Source of the DNA: a virus | IMG/VR virus record: IMGVR_UViG_3300042566_000180 | Span: 28,803-92,802 of that record | Length of the DNA: 64,000 nucleotides | Reading direction: 5' to 3' (one strand) | Shown: one piece after another, positions 1-9,530 of the stretch | Layout of the letters: each line of letters opens with the position of its first letter | How positions within the stretch are numbered: the first letter of the stretch is position 1 | Position numbers and translations under genes: made by a program | Notes under the pieces: model-generated | Databases searched by the model: none | The model's input: only the letters and a program-made list of their open reading frames with translations | Told to the model about the DNA's origin: nothing

Positions 1-1745
1 GTGATATACAGGGTTATTCTATAGGAACGACTATGGAAAACTATGGAGGTAACTACACAAAGCTTACTATTGATTGGCACACTGGTATAAGAATAGGAGC
101 AGCAAGTGGTTATGGTGGTATAAGATTTTATAATAACTCCGTAAAATATTACGGAGGCTCTCAAGTTTTTTCTGTAGCAGAAGGAGATAGTAATGTTAGA
201 GTAAGTAATACTTTATTTGTAAATGGAGATGTTCGTTCTCCAATTTATTATGACTCAAATGACACAGCTTATTACTTAAACCCAGCAGGAGGTTCACGTT
301 TAAGAAATCTTTATGTAGGAGATAGTGGAGACGATTGGTCAGATCCAGGAGGATGGGGTACACAAGTAAGATTTAGTAATGGCCCTCATGTTAGATTTGT
401 TCTACACGCCCGTAGTCCAGGTATTGAAGCAGGTATGTATGTTCACACTCCTGGTTCTGTATTCATAGGAAGTTATACAGGACACGATGTTAGTATGATG
501 TGGGCAGGTAGTAGAAGAATACATATTACTGGTTCTTATGTTTATACTGATGTATATTTAGAAGCAGCTGGCTCTATGCGGGCTCCTATATTTTATGATT
601 CTAATGATACAGGATATTACCTAGACCCTAATAGTAATTCTAATCTTTGGAAGTTTACTGCTGGTACCATGGCTAGAAATGACATGAATCCACTTAGTGT
701 TAACTCTCCATGGTCAACAAGAGCATCACAAGCTGGTCCTTATATAAATGGAACTATGGGGTGGGGTCAAGTAGATTTAAATACAATAGGTTCTTATTGG
801 GGCTCAGGTTTTATTGATACTTGGTCTAGTCCAGGTAATGCACCTGGAGGTTCTAGTCACTATGTTGGTATGCAGGCTATGCACTATAATGACCAAAATG
901 GAAACTTCCATGGTTGGCAGATGGTTTGTGCTCAAGAAGCTTCTAATAGATGGTTTTGGAGAAGCTCTTGGAACGTACCAAATAGACCATGGGTAGAAAT
1001 GATTCACTCTGGTAATATAGGTTCCCAAACAGTTAGTAACTCTGATATGGTTGATGGATATCATGCTTCTAACTTTCTTGGTTATAATGGTAATTCATAT
1101 TATCAAGTAAATACTTGGTTACAAATGAATGGTACTCATGGTATTTACTGGCCTTCATACTATGGACTACATCTTTATGCAAATACTACATCAACATATA
1201 CACCATTAAGAATGGATGGTCAAAAAAATAGTTATGATGGTGTATGGTTAAGTTATAGTGCTGTTAACGGCATGATGTATGATGGTGGAGGTAATGGTGG
1301 TGTATATAGAGAAGCTAATGGACGGTGGTATTGGTACCACCATGTAGGAAATAACTGTACAGGTATTTCAACTTCAAGTACATCATCTTCATACAGAGCT
1401 TATATTGGTGGGGCGTTATATGCTGAAGGAGATATTGTTGCTTATTCTGATGTTAGAAAGAAAACAGATATTGTTACTATAGATAATGCTTTAGAAAAAG
1501 TTATTAACCTACGTGGTGTTTATTATACAAGAATAGATGACGTAGCACGTGGTAGACAAACAGGTGTTATTGCACAAGAAATAAATGAAGTGTTACCTGA
1601 AGTTGTTACTTATGCTGCTGACGTAGATGAGTATGGTGTATCATATGGAAATATAGTAGGTGTGCTTATTGAAGCTATTAAAGAACAACAGTTACAAATT
1701 GAAAAACTACAAAACAAGTTAGATAATGTCTTATCAAGTAGATAG
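1..1745 (+). CDS. Tail fibre protein with C-terminal S74 intramolecular chaperone (5' partial)
   Basis: This is the C-terminal part of a receptor-binding tail fibre or spike. The frame is open to base 1, so the Met at position 33 is internal and the gene starts outside the window. The body contains beta-type repeats of the form FYDSNDTxYYLxP at two places, typical of trimeric phage fibres. The last ~110 residues match the Peptidase_S74 intramolecular chaperone. The block SDVRKK at about 1446-1463 holds the Ser and Lys expected for self-cleavage, and the C-terminus ends in a heptad helix (EQQLQIEKLQNKL). In this family the chaperone assists trimerisation and then cuts itself off. The next gene starts 20 bases before this stop, so the two fibres are probably translationally coupled. 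Receptor specificity cannot be read from the sequence. Confidence 0.85.
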   Translation, partial: DIQGYSIGTTMENYGGNYTKLTIDWHTGIRIGAASGYGGIRFYNNSVKYYGGSQVFSVAEGDSNVRVSNTLFVNGDVRSPIYYDSNDTAYYLNPAGGSRLRNLYVGDSGDDWSDPGGWGTQVRFSNGPHVRFVLHARSPGIEAGMYVHTPGSVFIGSYTGHDVSMMWAGSRRIHITGSYVYTDVYLEAAGSMRAPIFYDSNDTGYYLDPNSNSNLWKFTAGTMARNDMNPLSVNSPWSTRASQAGPYINGTMGWGQVDLNTIGSYWGSGFIDTWSSPGNAPGGSSHYVGMQAMHYNDQNGNFHGWQMVCAQEASNRWFWRSSWNVPNRPWVEMIHSGNIGSQTVSNSDMVDGYHASNFLGYNGNSYYQVNTWLQMNGTHGIYWPSYYGLHLYANTTSTYTPLRMDGQKNSYDGVWLSYSAVNGMMYDGGGNGGVYREANGRWYWYHHVGNNCTGISTSSTSSSYRAYIGGALYAEGDIVAYSDVRKKTDIVTIDNALEKVINLRGVYYTRIDDVARGRQTGVIAQEINEVLPEVVTYAADVDEYGVSYGNIVGVLIEAIKEQQLQIEKLQNKLDNVLSSR

Positions 1746-4700
1746 TTATGGTAATGCTTATTTTCCTGCAGGCGTATCTGTAGCTTCTATACCTGCTACT
1801 ACTGGTACGCAGAATAAAGTTCTTGTGCCCGGAGTTAATGGTAGGATATCATCTGCTACAGTAGCACAGCTTATCACACAGAGTGGTGGCAACCTTGTTA
1901 CTTCTGTATATGGTAGAACAGGTGCAGTTACAGCTCTTAGAGGAGATTATAATACAGATCAAGTTACAGAAGGTCAAGCCTTATATTTTTCTGACGGAAG
2001 AGCTAGAAAAGCTATTAACTTAACTACTTTTAATACATCTGGTCCAGCTACTTATGATAGCACTACAGGTATACTTAATATACCACAGTATGGTTCAGGT
2101 ATAGTGGGTAACTATGTACCTGTAACAAGAACTATTACTATTAATGGTCAGACCGCTGATTTATCTGCCAATAGAACATTTACTATAGATGCAATGGTCT
2201 ATCCATCTGCTGGTATACCTTTATCTAATGGAACAGCATGGGGAACTAGTATAGTTGATAATTCTACTAACTGGAACACTGCGTTTGGATGGGGTAATCA
2301 TACACTTGCCGGATACTTAACATCATTTACTGAAACTGATCCTACAGTTTCATCTCATGTTAAAGCTATCACCACTACAAATATTAGTAATTGGAATACA
2401 GCGTACACTTGGGGCAACCATGCGTTAGCTGGTTATCTAACTTCTTACACAGAAACAGATCCTATATGGACGTCAGAAAAAATAAACTATTATACTAAAA
2501 CACAAGCGGACGGAAGATACTTACAATCTTTTACAGAGACTGATCCTATTTGGACATCTGAGAAAGCTAACTATGCTTTAAAGACATATGTAGATACAAG
2601 TATAGCTAATCTTGTAGACGCAGCTCCAACTACACTTAATACTCTTAATGAGCTTGCAGCTGCATTAGGAGATGATGCTAACTTTAGTACAAGCATTACT
2701 ACGTTAATAGGTACTAAAGAACCAGCTATTATCGCAGGAACAACTGCTCAATATTGGAGAGGTGATAAAACGTGGCAGACATTACCTACTTATGATTTAA
2801 GTCCTTATGTACCATACACTGGTGCAACATCTAACGTTGATTTAGGATTATATGGATTAACATCAAGAGGGTTAACAATATCAAAATATGGTAGTTCAGT
2901 AAATGGTTTAATTTTTGAACAAGCTGCAGGTCTTGGATTAGGTGGTTCAGGATATACTACGATTGGACCAGTAGGAACAGATGGTTTTGGATTTTATTTT
3001 AGTGGTGCTACAAAAGCATTTTACTTTAGTGCTACTGCTATAACAACACAAAGATTTTACTCATTACCTGATGCTTCAGGTACTATAGCATTAACTTCTA
3101 ATATTCCTACATTATCAGGACTTGGTGGTGTACCTACAACTCGTTCATTAACAATTAACGGTGTAAGTTATGATTTATCAGCTGATAGATCGTGGACTAT
3201 ATCTACTGGTATTTCTGGTTCAGGTACAACTAACTATCTTTCTAAATGGACAGGTTCTACATCTGTTGGTAATAGTGTAGCGTTTGATAACGGAAGTGCT
3301 ATAGGTATTAATACAGCTTCTCCGTTTGAATCTTCAGCTTTTAAGTTAGATGTAAATGGTGGACTAATTATTAAAAATACTTCAGGTGTACCTGCACAGT
3401 TAATATTAATAGATTCTAATCCTGCAACAGGTGGTAATAATGGATTTGTTCAACTAGTAGCTGGTGGTAATACTGCTACAGCATTTGGTCAGTGGCAAAC
3501 ATATTATGGTACATCTATTGCTTCTGGTACATTAAGACTTCAGCCAGCAGGTGGTGTTGTACTAGTAGGATCTTCAACAGCTATTACAGGAGCTGGTTTA
3601 TTACAAGTTGCTGGTGATGTAAATATTACAGGAACATTTAGAGTTAATGGTGTAGCAATTAGTTCTGGTACAACATTAAATGGAACAGGGTTTGTAAAAG
3701 TTTCAGGTACAACTGTATCTTATGATAATAATACATATTTAACTTCTTTGCCATCTCATAACCATGATGGAAGATATATTAGACTTGATACTGTAAATGA
3801 ACAAGATGGTATTGTAGCTCACTTTAGACCAACTACATCTGGTGGTTACACCATGATGAAATTTGAGTCCAAGGTTAACCAAACTTCAGATTATGGTTGG
3901 ATATTAATGCAGGATGATTCTGCTAATACAAATGGTGCTCCAACTACTGAGGACATTAGAATGACTATTGGAGTTTTTAATGATTTTCAAGGACCTGGAG
4001 TGCATTCTGATGAACTTTGGTTTCAAGGTGGTGCAAGACTTGTACAAAACGTAGGATCGTGGGATTCAGAATATAATACTATTATTGGTACACCTGCTGC
4101 TAAAACTAACGGTACTACTTATGAATGGAGAATAAACAATAGTTCAGTAATGGCTATTAGTTTTGGTGGTGTTTTATCTGTTGGTGGTAATACAGTATAT
4201 CATGCAGGAAACTTGACTAATTTGAACCAGCTTACAAATGGTCCAGGATATCTTACTAGTATTACATCTACACAAGTAACTAATGCTTTAGGATATATAC
4301 CATACAATAGTACAAATCCAAGCGGTTATATAACTGGATACACAGAAACTGATACACTTTCCTCAGTAACTGGTAGAGGTGCAAGTACAAGTACCGCTAT
4401 AACAATAAATGGTATTGACTCAGCTTTAAAAGTTCAGCATGATGGTACTTCTACAGCATGGAGAGGTAGGATAGGTTCATTTAATGCTAGTGCTGATAAG
4501 TCATCTTTTCTTGGAAACTATACAGGTAGACCTGGTGTATTTGGACACAATAATTCACTATCAGCTTGGGCTGAACTTTATGTTAACACATTAGGGGTAT
4601 ACGGTCAAGGTACTTTATATTTATCTTGGTTTACTTATGTAAAAGCAAATGGAGGAGATACTGACTATGCTATTTGGCATGCGGGCAATCTAACTAATTT

Positions 4701-6321
4701 AAACCAATTAAGTAACGGCCCAGGTTATATTACATCATCAGCAACATCATTAACTTTAACTGGTAATTTGACTGTATCATCTGGAAATGCTACAGGAGGT
4801 GGTATTATATTAGCAGATGATGGAGACATAGTAGATCTTAATGATGCTTATTGTTCAATGAGATTTAGTGCTGGTGTAAGAATATTTTCTGCAAATAGAG
4901 GCGGTACACCAGTAATTACATTATCAAATACTGGAGCTATATCAGGAAGCAGTGTAGCAGCAGGAAATATAACAACAGGTGTTAATGGTAGTCATATTGT
5001 ACAACGTGATGCTAATGGTTATATTTATGCTAATCATATTAATTTTAATACAACTGAAACAGAAAATCCTACTATTAGTAGCTTTATTACTTCTAATGGT
5101 GATGGGTGGTCTAGAAAATCTACATTAGCTCATGTTAAAAACTCTATTCGTGGTATAGCCGATGGTACTTGGAGTATTAATATTGCAGGTTCTGCAACAG
5201 ACTCATCTACTGATTTTTTACATAGTAATAGAGATTTTCCAAATGGTACTCTTGTTCAAACTAGTATAGTATACGGGGAGTATGGTGATCCTTTTGTATT
5301 AGAAATACGTGGTAATTCCTATTTTAATCAAATGTTGATTGATATACAAATTCAAGGGTATATATATGGTGGTACTATTATAGCAACTGCTGGTTTATCT
5401 AACGGTAAACCAATAAGTGTAAGAGCTATAAGAGTTGGTGGAAACTTAGCTTTTTGGTGGCCTACTGGTGGTTATTGGGAAGGTTTTAATATTAAAGTTT
5501 ATACAGCTTATGCAGGTAGAGTAATTAATAAAGTAACAAGTATAACAAATAGTTCTCAACCTACTACAGATAAACAAGTAGATTTTAGTCTTGTTCAATC
5601 TTTACATTCAAGTAATTATAACTCATATTCTCCTACATTAACTGGTGGCAATGCTTCAGGAACGTGGGGTATAAATATTACAGGAAGTGCAGGTAGTGCC
5701 GGTACATTATCTAACAATGCAACTGTTAATGGACTAAACTTTGGTGGTGTTTTAGCATTAACTGGATCAGGAGCTTCTACTAGTAATAGTACTGGGGCTA
5801 GATTATCTGAATCATATGGTGCATTATGGAACTTTAGTAACTCAGCAACTTGGCATCATCAAATAATAAATGGTTCTTCATTAGTTGGATTTCAATCTAG
5901 CGGAGGTGAGTTTGGAAATGGTAATATATTAGCTTCTGGAGATATTACAGCATACTATTCTGATGAAAGATTAAAAACTAAGATAAATACTATTACAGAT
6001 GCTATAGAAAAAATTAAATCATTAGAAGGTTTTGTATACGTAGAAAATGATTTAGCACGTAGTCTTGGATATACTAATCAAAAAGAACAAGCTGGGGTTT
6101 CTGCACAACAGATTCAAGCCGTACTACCTCAAGCAGTTTCGTTAGCTCCATTTGATATGCAGGGTATAGCTGAGACAGGAGAAGTAATATCTAAGACTGG
6201 AGAAAATTATCTTACTGTAAAATATGATCGTATTGTACCTTTGTTAATAGAAGGTATTAAAGAGCAGCAATCTCAGATAGAAGAGTTAAAGAAAGAAATC
6301 AAAGAACTAAAAAATAAATAA
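1726..6321 (+). CDS. Long tail fibre protein with S74 chaperone domain
   Basis: A 1531-residue fibre protein. The shaft is rich in Gly, Ser, Thr and Asn and contains repeated fibre modules: a 25-residue NWNTA..GNH..AGYLTS..ETDP unit twice near residue 200 and an HAGNLTNLNQL unit twice near residues 825 and 985. The C-terminal ~120 residues are a second Peptidase_S74 domain with the SDERLK motif (Ser1412, Lys1417) and a terminal coiled coil. It is probably cleaved after trimer folding. Its start overlaps the previous fibre gene by 20 bases, and the N-terminus (MSYQVDSYGNAYFPAG) begins directly with the shaft-like region, so attachment to the tail may need a partner. Two complete S74 fibres side by side suggest either dual receptor recognition or a branched fibre. 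Confidence 0.85.
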   Translation: MSYQVDSYGNAYFPAGVSVASIPATTGTQNKVLVPGVNGRISSATVAQLITQSGGNLVTSVYGRTGAVTALRGDYNTDQVTEGQALYFSDGRARKAINLTTFNTSGPATYDSTTGILNIPQYGSGIVGNYVPVTRTITINGQTADLSANRTFTIDAMVYPSAGIPLSNGTAWGTSIVDNSTNWNTAFGWGNHTLAGYLTSFTETDPTVSSHVKAITTTNISNWNTAYTWGNHALAGYLTSYTETDPIWTSEKINYYTKTQADGRYLQSFTETDPIWTSEKANYALKTYVDTSIANLVDAAPTTLNTLNELAAALGDDANFSTSITTLIGTKEPAIIAGTTAQYWRGDKTWQTLPTYDLSPYVPYTGATSNVDLGLYGLTSRGLTISKYGSSVNGLIFEQAAGLGLGGSGYTTIGPVGTDGFGFYFSGATKAFYFSATAITTQRFYSLPDASGTIALTSNIPTLSGLGGVPTTRSLTINGVSYDLSADRSWTISTGISGSGTTNYLSKWTGSTSVGNSVAFDNGSAIGINTASPFESSAFKLDVNGGLIIKNTSGVPAQLILIDSNPATGGNNGFVQLVAGGNTATAFGQWQTYYGTSIASGTLRLQPAGGVVLVGSSTAITGAGLLQVAGDVNITGTFRVNGVAISSGTTLNGTGFVKVSGTTVSYDNNTYLTSLPSHNHDGRYIRLDTVNEQDGIVAHFRPTTSGGYTMMKFESKVNQTSDYGWILMQDDSANTNGAPTTEDIRMTIGVFNDFQGPGVHSDELWFQGGARLVQNVGSWDSEYNTIIGTPAAKTNGTTYEWRINNSSVMAISFGGVLSVGGNTVYHAGNLTNLNQLTNGPGYLTSITSTQVTNALGYIPYNSTNPSGYITGYTETDTLSSVTGRGASTSTAITINGIDSALKVQHDGTSTAWRGRIGSFNASADKSSFLGNYTGRPGVFGHNNSLSAWAELYVNTLGVYGQGTLYLSWFTYVKANGGDTDYAIWHAGNLTNLNQLSNGPGYITSSATSLTLTGNLTVSSGNATGGGIILADDGDIVDLNDAYCSMRFSAGVRIFSANRGGTPVITLSNTGAISGSSVAAGNITTGVNGSHIVQRDANGYIYANHINFNTTETENPTISSFITSNGDGWSRKSTLAHVKNSIRGIADGTWSINIAGSATDSSTDFLHSNRDFPNGTLVQTSIVYGEYGDPFVLEIRGNSYFNQMLIDIQIQGYIYGGTIIATAGLSNGKPISVRAIRVGGNLAFWWPTGGYWEGFNIKVYTAYAGRVINKVTSITNSSQPTTDKQVDFSLVQSLHSSNYNSYSPTLTGGNASGTWGINITGSAGSAGTLSNNATVNGLNFGGVLALTGSGASTSNSTGARLSESYGALWNFSNSATWHHQIINGSSLVGFQSSGGEFGNGNILASGDITAYYSDERLKTKINTITDAIEKIKSLEGFVYVENDLARSLGYTNQKEQAGVSAQQIQAVLPQAVSLAPFDMQGIAETGEVISKTGENYLTVKYDRIVPLLIEGIKEQQSQIEELKKEIKELKNK
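2269..2463 (+). repeat. 25-residue fibre-shaft repeat, two units
   Basis: Bases 2269-2343 and 2389-2463 encode two 25-residue units of pattern NWNTAxxWGNHxLAGYLTSxTETDP, each 75 bases long and offset by 120 bases. Part of the unit (SFTETDPIWTSEK) recurs near 2527. The DNA copies have diverged mostly at third positions, so the protein unit appears to be under selection and the duplication is not recent. The repeat lies within the long fibre gene. Confidence 0.8.
4195..4740 (+). repeat. Pair of HAGNLTNLNQL fibre repeats
   Basis: Bases 4195-4260 and 4672-4740 encode near-identical segments (HAGNLTNLNQL followed by a NGPGY motif), 477 bases apart inside the long tail fibre gene. The HAGN motif is common in phage fibre shafts. 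The synonymous differences between copies again suggest an old duplication. Confidence 0.75.
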
Positions 6322-6324
6322 CAT

Positions 6325-6792
6325 ATGCCATTACCATCATCAGGTGCTATAAGCATCAGTCAAATTAGAACAGAACTTGGAACAAGTGATGGAAGTCTTA
6401 GAAACCTTTCAGGATTAGCTGGTAAATCTACACCAGATGCTATGAGTGAGTTCTATGGATATAGTGCATCAGTTACTGTAAACATTGATGTATATCTTCC
6501 AGCTTATGTTGGTTGTTATAATTATTATACTTTTGCAGCAACATCATCACAGGTTGTAAATACAAATGTAAACGTTGGTATAAACTGGTATGGTGATTTA
6601 GGTGGATTTTTTACAGGTAGTGTAACTATACCTTCTGGAACTGCTTGCGGTAGTGCATCAGTATACTCAGGAGGAGGTGTTAACTGTATAGGAGAAGTTA
6701 GACAAAATGAATTTTGGTCTATCTTTCCAACAAGTAGTGGTAGTCAAAACTATTTTCCTAATGTTGCTTATAGTGATATTGTACCTTGTTAA
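6325..6792 (+). CDS. Small tail-tip/fibre accessory protein
   Basis: A 155-residue protein starting three bases after the long fibre stop. The N-terminal segment PSSGAISISQIRTELG followed by SLRNLSGLAG is a recurring start of small virion proteins in phages of several groups, usually found next to tail fibres. The rest is Gly/Ser/Tyr-rich and probably beta-stranded, with four cysteines but no recognisable enzyme motif. Position and composition suggest a fibre-tip or adaptor protein carried by the virion. Function is otherwise unknown. Confidence 0.65.
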   Translation: MPLPSSGAISISQIRTELGTSDGSLRNLSGLAGKSTPDAMSEFYGYSASVTVNIDVYLPAYVGCYNYYTFAATSSQVVNTNVNVGINWYGDLGGFFTGSVTIPSGTACGSASVYSGGGVNCIGEVRQNEFWSIFPTSSGSQNYFPNVAYSDIVPC

Positions 6793-6809
6793 TTAATAAA
6801 TAAAATAAT

Positions 6810-7037
6810 ATGATAATTTACAAACTAAGACCAGATTCGATTCCAGTTAGAATTGATACGGATGCTAAAACAATTACTAATGTTGTAAACAAACCTACTG
6901 AAAAAATTTTAGGGTTTATGACTAATGAAGAGTACTATACAAGATATGTAGCTGGTGCTGAAGAATGGCCTCTTACTACAGAAGAAGTGTTTAATACTGC
7001 TAAGTCAGAAGTGTTAGCAGCATTGTCTGTCATATAG
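6810..7037 (+). CDS. Hypothetical small protein of the tail region
   Basis: A 75-residue protein starting MIIYKLRPDSIP, placed 17 bases after the preceding gene with an A/T-rich start context (aataatATG). It has no signal peptide, membrane segment or motif I recognise. It is the last gene before a promoter-like site, so it probably ends the fibre transcription unit. Its size resembles small tail-fibre assembly proteins, but that is only a positional guess. Confidence 0.6.
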   Translation: MIIYKLRPDSIPVRIDTDAKTITNVVNKPTEKILGFMTNEEYYTRYVAGAEEWPLTTEEVFNTAKSEVLAALSVI

Positions 7038-7079
7038 TCATTCACATTTGTGGATAACTAATTTGGTCTAACAATTGCA

Positions 7080-7101
7080 TATCTTTGTATATTCGTAACA
7101 G
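7080..7101 (+). promoter_or_regulatory. Promoter-like motif P1
   Basis: TATCTTTG at 7080-7087 matches the Bacteroidota -7 element TAnnTTTG. It runs into GTATATTCGTAACA, the motif shared with three other intergenic sites of this window. An upstream TTTG lies at 7062, but its spacing (14 bases) is shorter than the usual ~19, so the match to the host consensus is partial. It precedes the gene at 7126. Confidence 0.5.
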
Positions 7102-7125
7102 ATTAATCTAAAAATTTAAAAACAC

Positions 7126-7638
7126 ATGGAAAAAATTTCTTTGAAACTGTTTGAGTTCTACAATCTAGATGCAGAACTTAACGGTTTAACCAACCAGCAA
7201 ACTGGTGAAAAAATTGCTTCTGGTCTTATCCAGGAAAAACTGTCTTTAGTTACTAAGTACTGGTTAACAGAACTAGGTAAGAAGGTGGCTGCTGAAAAGG
7301 CTGCTGTCGAAGAACTAAAGAATGACCTTATCAAGAAGTACGGTAAGGAAGATGAAAAGGGTGGTATTTCTATCCCTATGGTTATTGAAGAGCTTGACTC
7401 AGAAGGTCAACCTATGAAAGACGTAGATAAGGATGGTAACTGGTTTACTAAGAAAGTTATTAACCCTGACTTTCAATTATTTGAGAAAGAGTTTAACGAC
7501 TTGCTTCAAACAGAGAAAGAGTTGGAGTATAAAGCTTTTACTCTTGAGGACTTTGAAAAAGTGGAAACCTCTGAGAACTACGGAACCTTCTTTAAGCTTA
7601 TTAAGGTTGAAGAAACTAAGGTGGTTCCTTTGAACTAA
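7126..7638 (+). CDS. Conserved phage structural-region protein, unknown function
   Basis: A 170-residue, strongly charged and mostly alpha-helical protein (MEKISLKLFEFYNLDAEL). It appears to form its own short transcription unit, with a promoter-like motif upstream and a rho-independent terminator 28 bases after its stop. Being transcribed alone between virion genes suggests it is needed at a different level from its neighbours. No motif allows a specific function. Its highly helical, soluble character fits a chaperone or assembly factor better than a fibre, but this is inference. Confidence 0.6.
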   Translation: MEKISLKLFEFYNLDAELNGLTNQQTGEKIASGLIQEKLSLVTKYWLTELGKKVAAEKAAVEELKNDLIKKYGKEDEKGGISIPMVIEELDSEGQPMKDVDKDGNWFTKKVINPDFQLFEKEFNDLLQTEKELEYKAFTLEDFEKVETSENYGTFFKLIKVEETKVVPLN

Positions 7639-7660
7639 CTCCTGCCCCTCTTTATATATA

Positions 7661-7694
7661 GAAAAGACCATCCCATCTGGGGTGGTTTTTTTTG
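7661..7694 (+). terminator. Rho-independent terminator
   Basis: ACCATCCC (7667-7674), a four-base ATCT loop and GGGGTGGT (7679-7686) form an eight-pair stem with one G-U pair, followed by a run of eight T. It ends the 7126-7638 unit. Confidence 0.9.
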
Positions 7695-7710
7695 TTATTT
7701 CCACAAAAAT

Positions 7711-7731
7711 AATGTATATTATATTGTAGAC
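7711..7731 (+). promoter_or_regulatory. Promoter-like motif P2
   Basis: AATGTATATTATATTGTAG immediately follows the terminator at 7661-7694 and lies 26 bases before the gene at 7757. The core TGTATATTATAT is identical to that at 33470. Its position between a terminator and a gene supports promoter activity. Confidence 0.55.
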
Positions 7732-7756
7732 TACTTAAAATCTAAACATAAATAAT

Positions 7757-8263
7757 ATGGCACTTAAAATTACTACCCAGATTGGAACCGATAAAGGTAT
7801 TACATCTGAGGCTTATGTAAGAATTGCTGATTATCAGATCTCTAAATATGGGTCTGCTAACTTCAGAATTGAACTTTTCCAAAGTCAAGAGGATGCAACA
7901 CCTCCTACTTCTTACCCAGGAATGGGTGGCGGTGTAGCTCGTAACCAACAAATTGGTGAGAGTTTGTATGTAGCTTTAACTAAACAAGTAGAAGAAACCA
8001 TTACGGTAAAGCGTATGGTTCCTGTACAAGTAGAGTTTGAAGAAGAAGTTGCTGGTCCTTTGGATTCTGACGGTAATCCTACAACTAATACGGTTACTAG
8101 AACTCGTACAGAAATGCAAGAGCAAGATGTAGAAGAAACAATCACTAAGACTGTTCCTGATCTAACTTCTGCTGAAGGTGTAGATGTATTTGAGTTTGGT
8201 TACGGTCATTTAAAAATGAAACTAGAAGGTCTGTTTGGTGCAGCCAACGTGGTTGATTGTTAA
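7757..8263 (+). CDS. Predicted virion structural protein
   Basis: A 168-residue protein, first of the unit that follows promoter-like motif P2 (start context aaataatATG). The middle is rich in beta-branched residues with acidic stretches (VEFEEEVAGP), and it ends in Cys. The ALKITTQIGTDKGITSEAYVRI start suggests a beta-sandwich. I do not recognise a catalytic motif. It directly precedes a Cys-rich fibre-like protein and the Fn3 cluster, so a tail or head-fibre role is likely but unproven. Confidence 0.6.
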   Translation: MALKITTQIGTDKGITSEAYVRIADYQISKYGSANFRIELFQSQEDATPPTSYPGMGGGVARNQQIGESLYVALTKQVEETITVKRMVPVQVEFEEEVAGPLDSDGNPTTNTVTRTRTEMQEQDVEETITKTVPDLTSAEGVDVFEFGYGHLKMKLEGLFGAANVVDC

Positions 8264-8287
8264 TAACTCTTTGATATCCAATACATT

Positions 8288-9523
8288 ATGTTACCTACGA
8301 AATCTAATACTGCTGATCAGGGCTGTTCCCCAGTATCTTCAAACTGTGTCATATGGCAAGGTCCAGACTTGTCATGTATTAACCTCTGCAACGGTGACAC
8401 TATATCGAGTGTAGTATACAAGGTAGCAACGGACCTTTGTACGATTAAGACATCTTTAGATTTAACTAATCTGGACCTAGCATGTCTCGTATCTTTTTGC
8501 TCGTCCGTAAATCCTGCTCCAACTACTAAGACCCTGTCAGCAGTATTGGATTTCATTATTGATAAAGTATGTTGTCTTAATGCAAAAGTAGATGCTTTAC
8601 CTAGTGGTGGTGGTTCTTCTTTTACAGAACCTAATATAGCTTTACCTACTTGTTTACAATATAATGATCCAACAACAGGTCAACCTGTTACTAGTTTGAT
8701 TCATAATCAATACACTTTAAGACTTGGTAATCAGTTTTGTACTTTAAAAGCTACCGTAGATAGTCATGCTACTACTATTGCTTCTCATAATACTAGAATT
8801 ACTGCTTTAGAAAATAGACCTACAACAACTCTTCCTTTAGTAACTCCTAATTGTATTTTAACTCCTGGTACACCTACAGCTATGAATTTAGTTCTTGATG
8901 AACTAGAAGCTCAGTATTGTACATTAAGAGGTGTATTAGGAACAAACACTGCGTTAACAACAGCTATTGCTCAGCAGTGTCAAGGACTTGGAGCATCTAG
9001 TGCTTTAAGTACTACAGGAACTATTAGTAGCCTACCTGGATGGAACGCTGCTTCTACTACAGTTGCTTCTGCAGTTCAAAACCTTTGGGTTGTATTATGT
9101 GATATGCGTCAAACAATTTTTGATCTTAAAACTTCAGTTGGTGCTACAGATTGTTCTGCATTTCTTCTTGGATTTAGTGCAGCAACTAATCAAGACCGTA
9201 CTCAAGTTACTGTATTTTTTAATGGTGGTGGTACTGTAATTCCTTCTGGATTTACTAACTGTACAGCTCAAGGATCTAAAATCACTATTAAAGATGCTTC
9301 AGGTAAAACATATACTGATTTTGTAAATCTTGTAACAGCTGTTACAGATACTGATGGTATTACATACACTGTTTCTGGAGCTGCACTTAATACTTCACAA
9401 GCATATACAATTACTGTAGAAGGATGTCTTACTAAGAACGGTAACAGTTGTTCTAAGACAGCTACATTTACAGTTGCTGTACCTTGTCCAATTATTTCAT
9501 CAGTAACTGCAACACTAACATAG
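8288..9523 (+). CDS. Cys-rich virion fibre/appendage protein with C-terminal Ig-like domains
   Basis: A 411-residue protein whose N-terminal ~100 residues are unusually rich in cysteine (for example CINLCNGDTI and KVCCLNAKVDAL), a pattern seen in appendage proteins of Bacteroidota phages. The middle has repeats of the form QxCTLKATV and QYCTLRGVL, probably trimeric coiled or beta-helix elements. The last ~110 residues look like an Ig-like fold. The frame stops at TAG (9521-9523) directly after IISSVTATLT, which looks like the first strand of an Fn3 domain. The remainder of that domain begins in the next reading frame at 9525, so this product may be extended by a +1 frameshift. Confidence 0.75.
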   Translation: MLPTKSNTADQGCSPVSSNCVIWQGPDLSCINLCNGDTISSVVYKVATDLCTIKTSLDLTNLDLACLVSFCSSVNPAPTTKTLSAVLDFIIDKVCCLNAKVDALPSGGGSSFTEPNIALPTCLQYNDPTTGQPVTSLIHNQYTLRLGNQFCTLKATVDSHATTIASHNTRITALENRPTTTLPLVTPNCILTPGTPTAMNLVLDELEAQYCTLRGVLGTNTALTTAIAQQCQGLGASSALSTTGTISSLPGWNAASTTVASAVQNLWVVLCDMRQTIFDLKTSVGATDCSAFLLGFSAATNQDRTQVTVFFNGGGTVIPSGFTNCTAQGSKITIKDASGKTYTDFVNLVTAVTDTDGITYTVSGAALNTSQAYTITVEGCLTKNGNSCSKTATFTVAVPCPIISSVTATLT

Positions 9524-9530
9524 TATGAAC
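9516..9530 (+). other. Candidate +1 frameshift or stop-restart site within an Fn3 domain
   Basis: ACA TAG T ATG at 9518-9527: the upstream frame ends with IISSVTATLT and TAG, and the downstream frame (+1) begins one base later with ATG and reads MNVTLAWTPG. Skipping one T after ACA joins them as TATLTSMNVTLAWTPG, a normal Fn3 A-to-B strand sequence. Alternatives are termination-reinitiation at TAGTATG or a one-base sequence error. Confidence 0.45.

Noticed and set aside
8264-8287. CTTTGATATCC before the 411-residue gene as a fifth promoter-like motif
   Set aside because: Only the CTTTG part matches motif P1, the gap is just 24 bases, and there is no terminator between the genes, so co-transcription is simpler.
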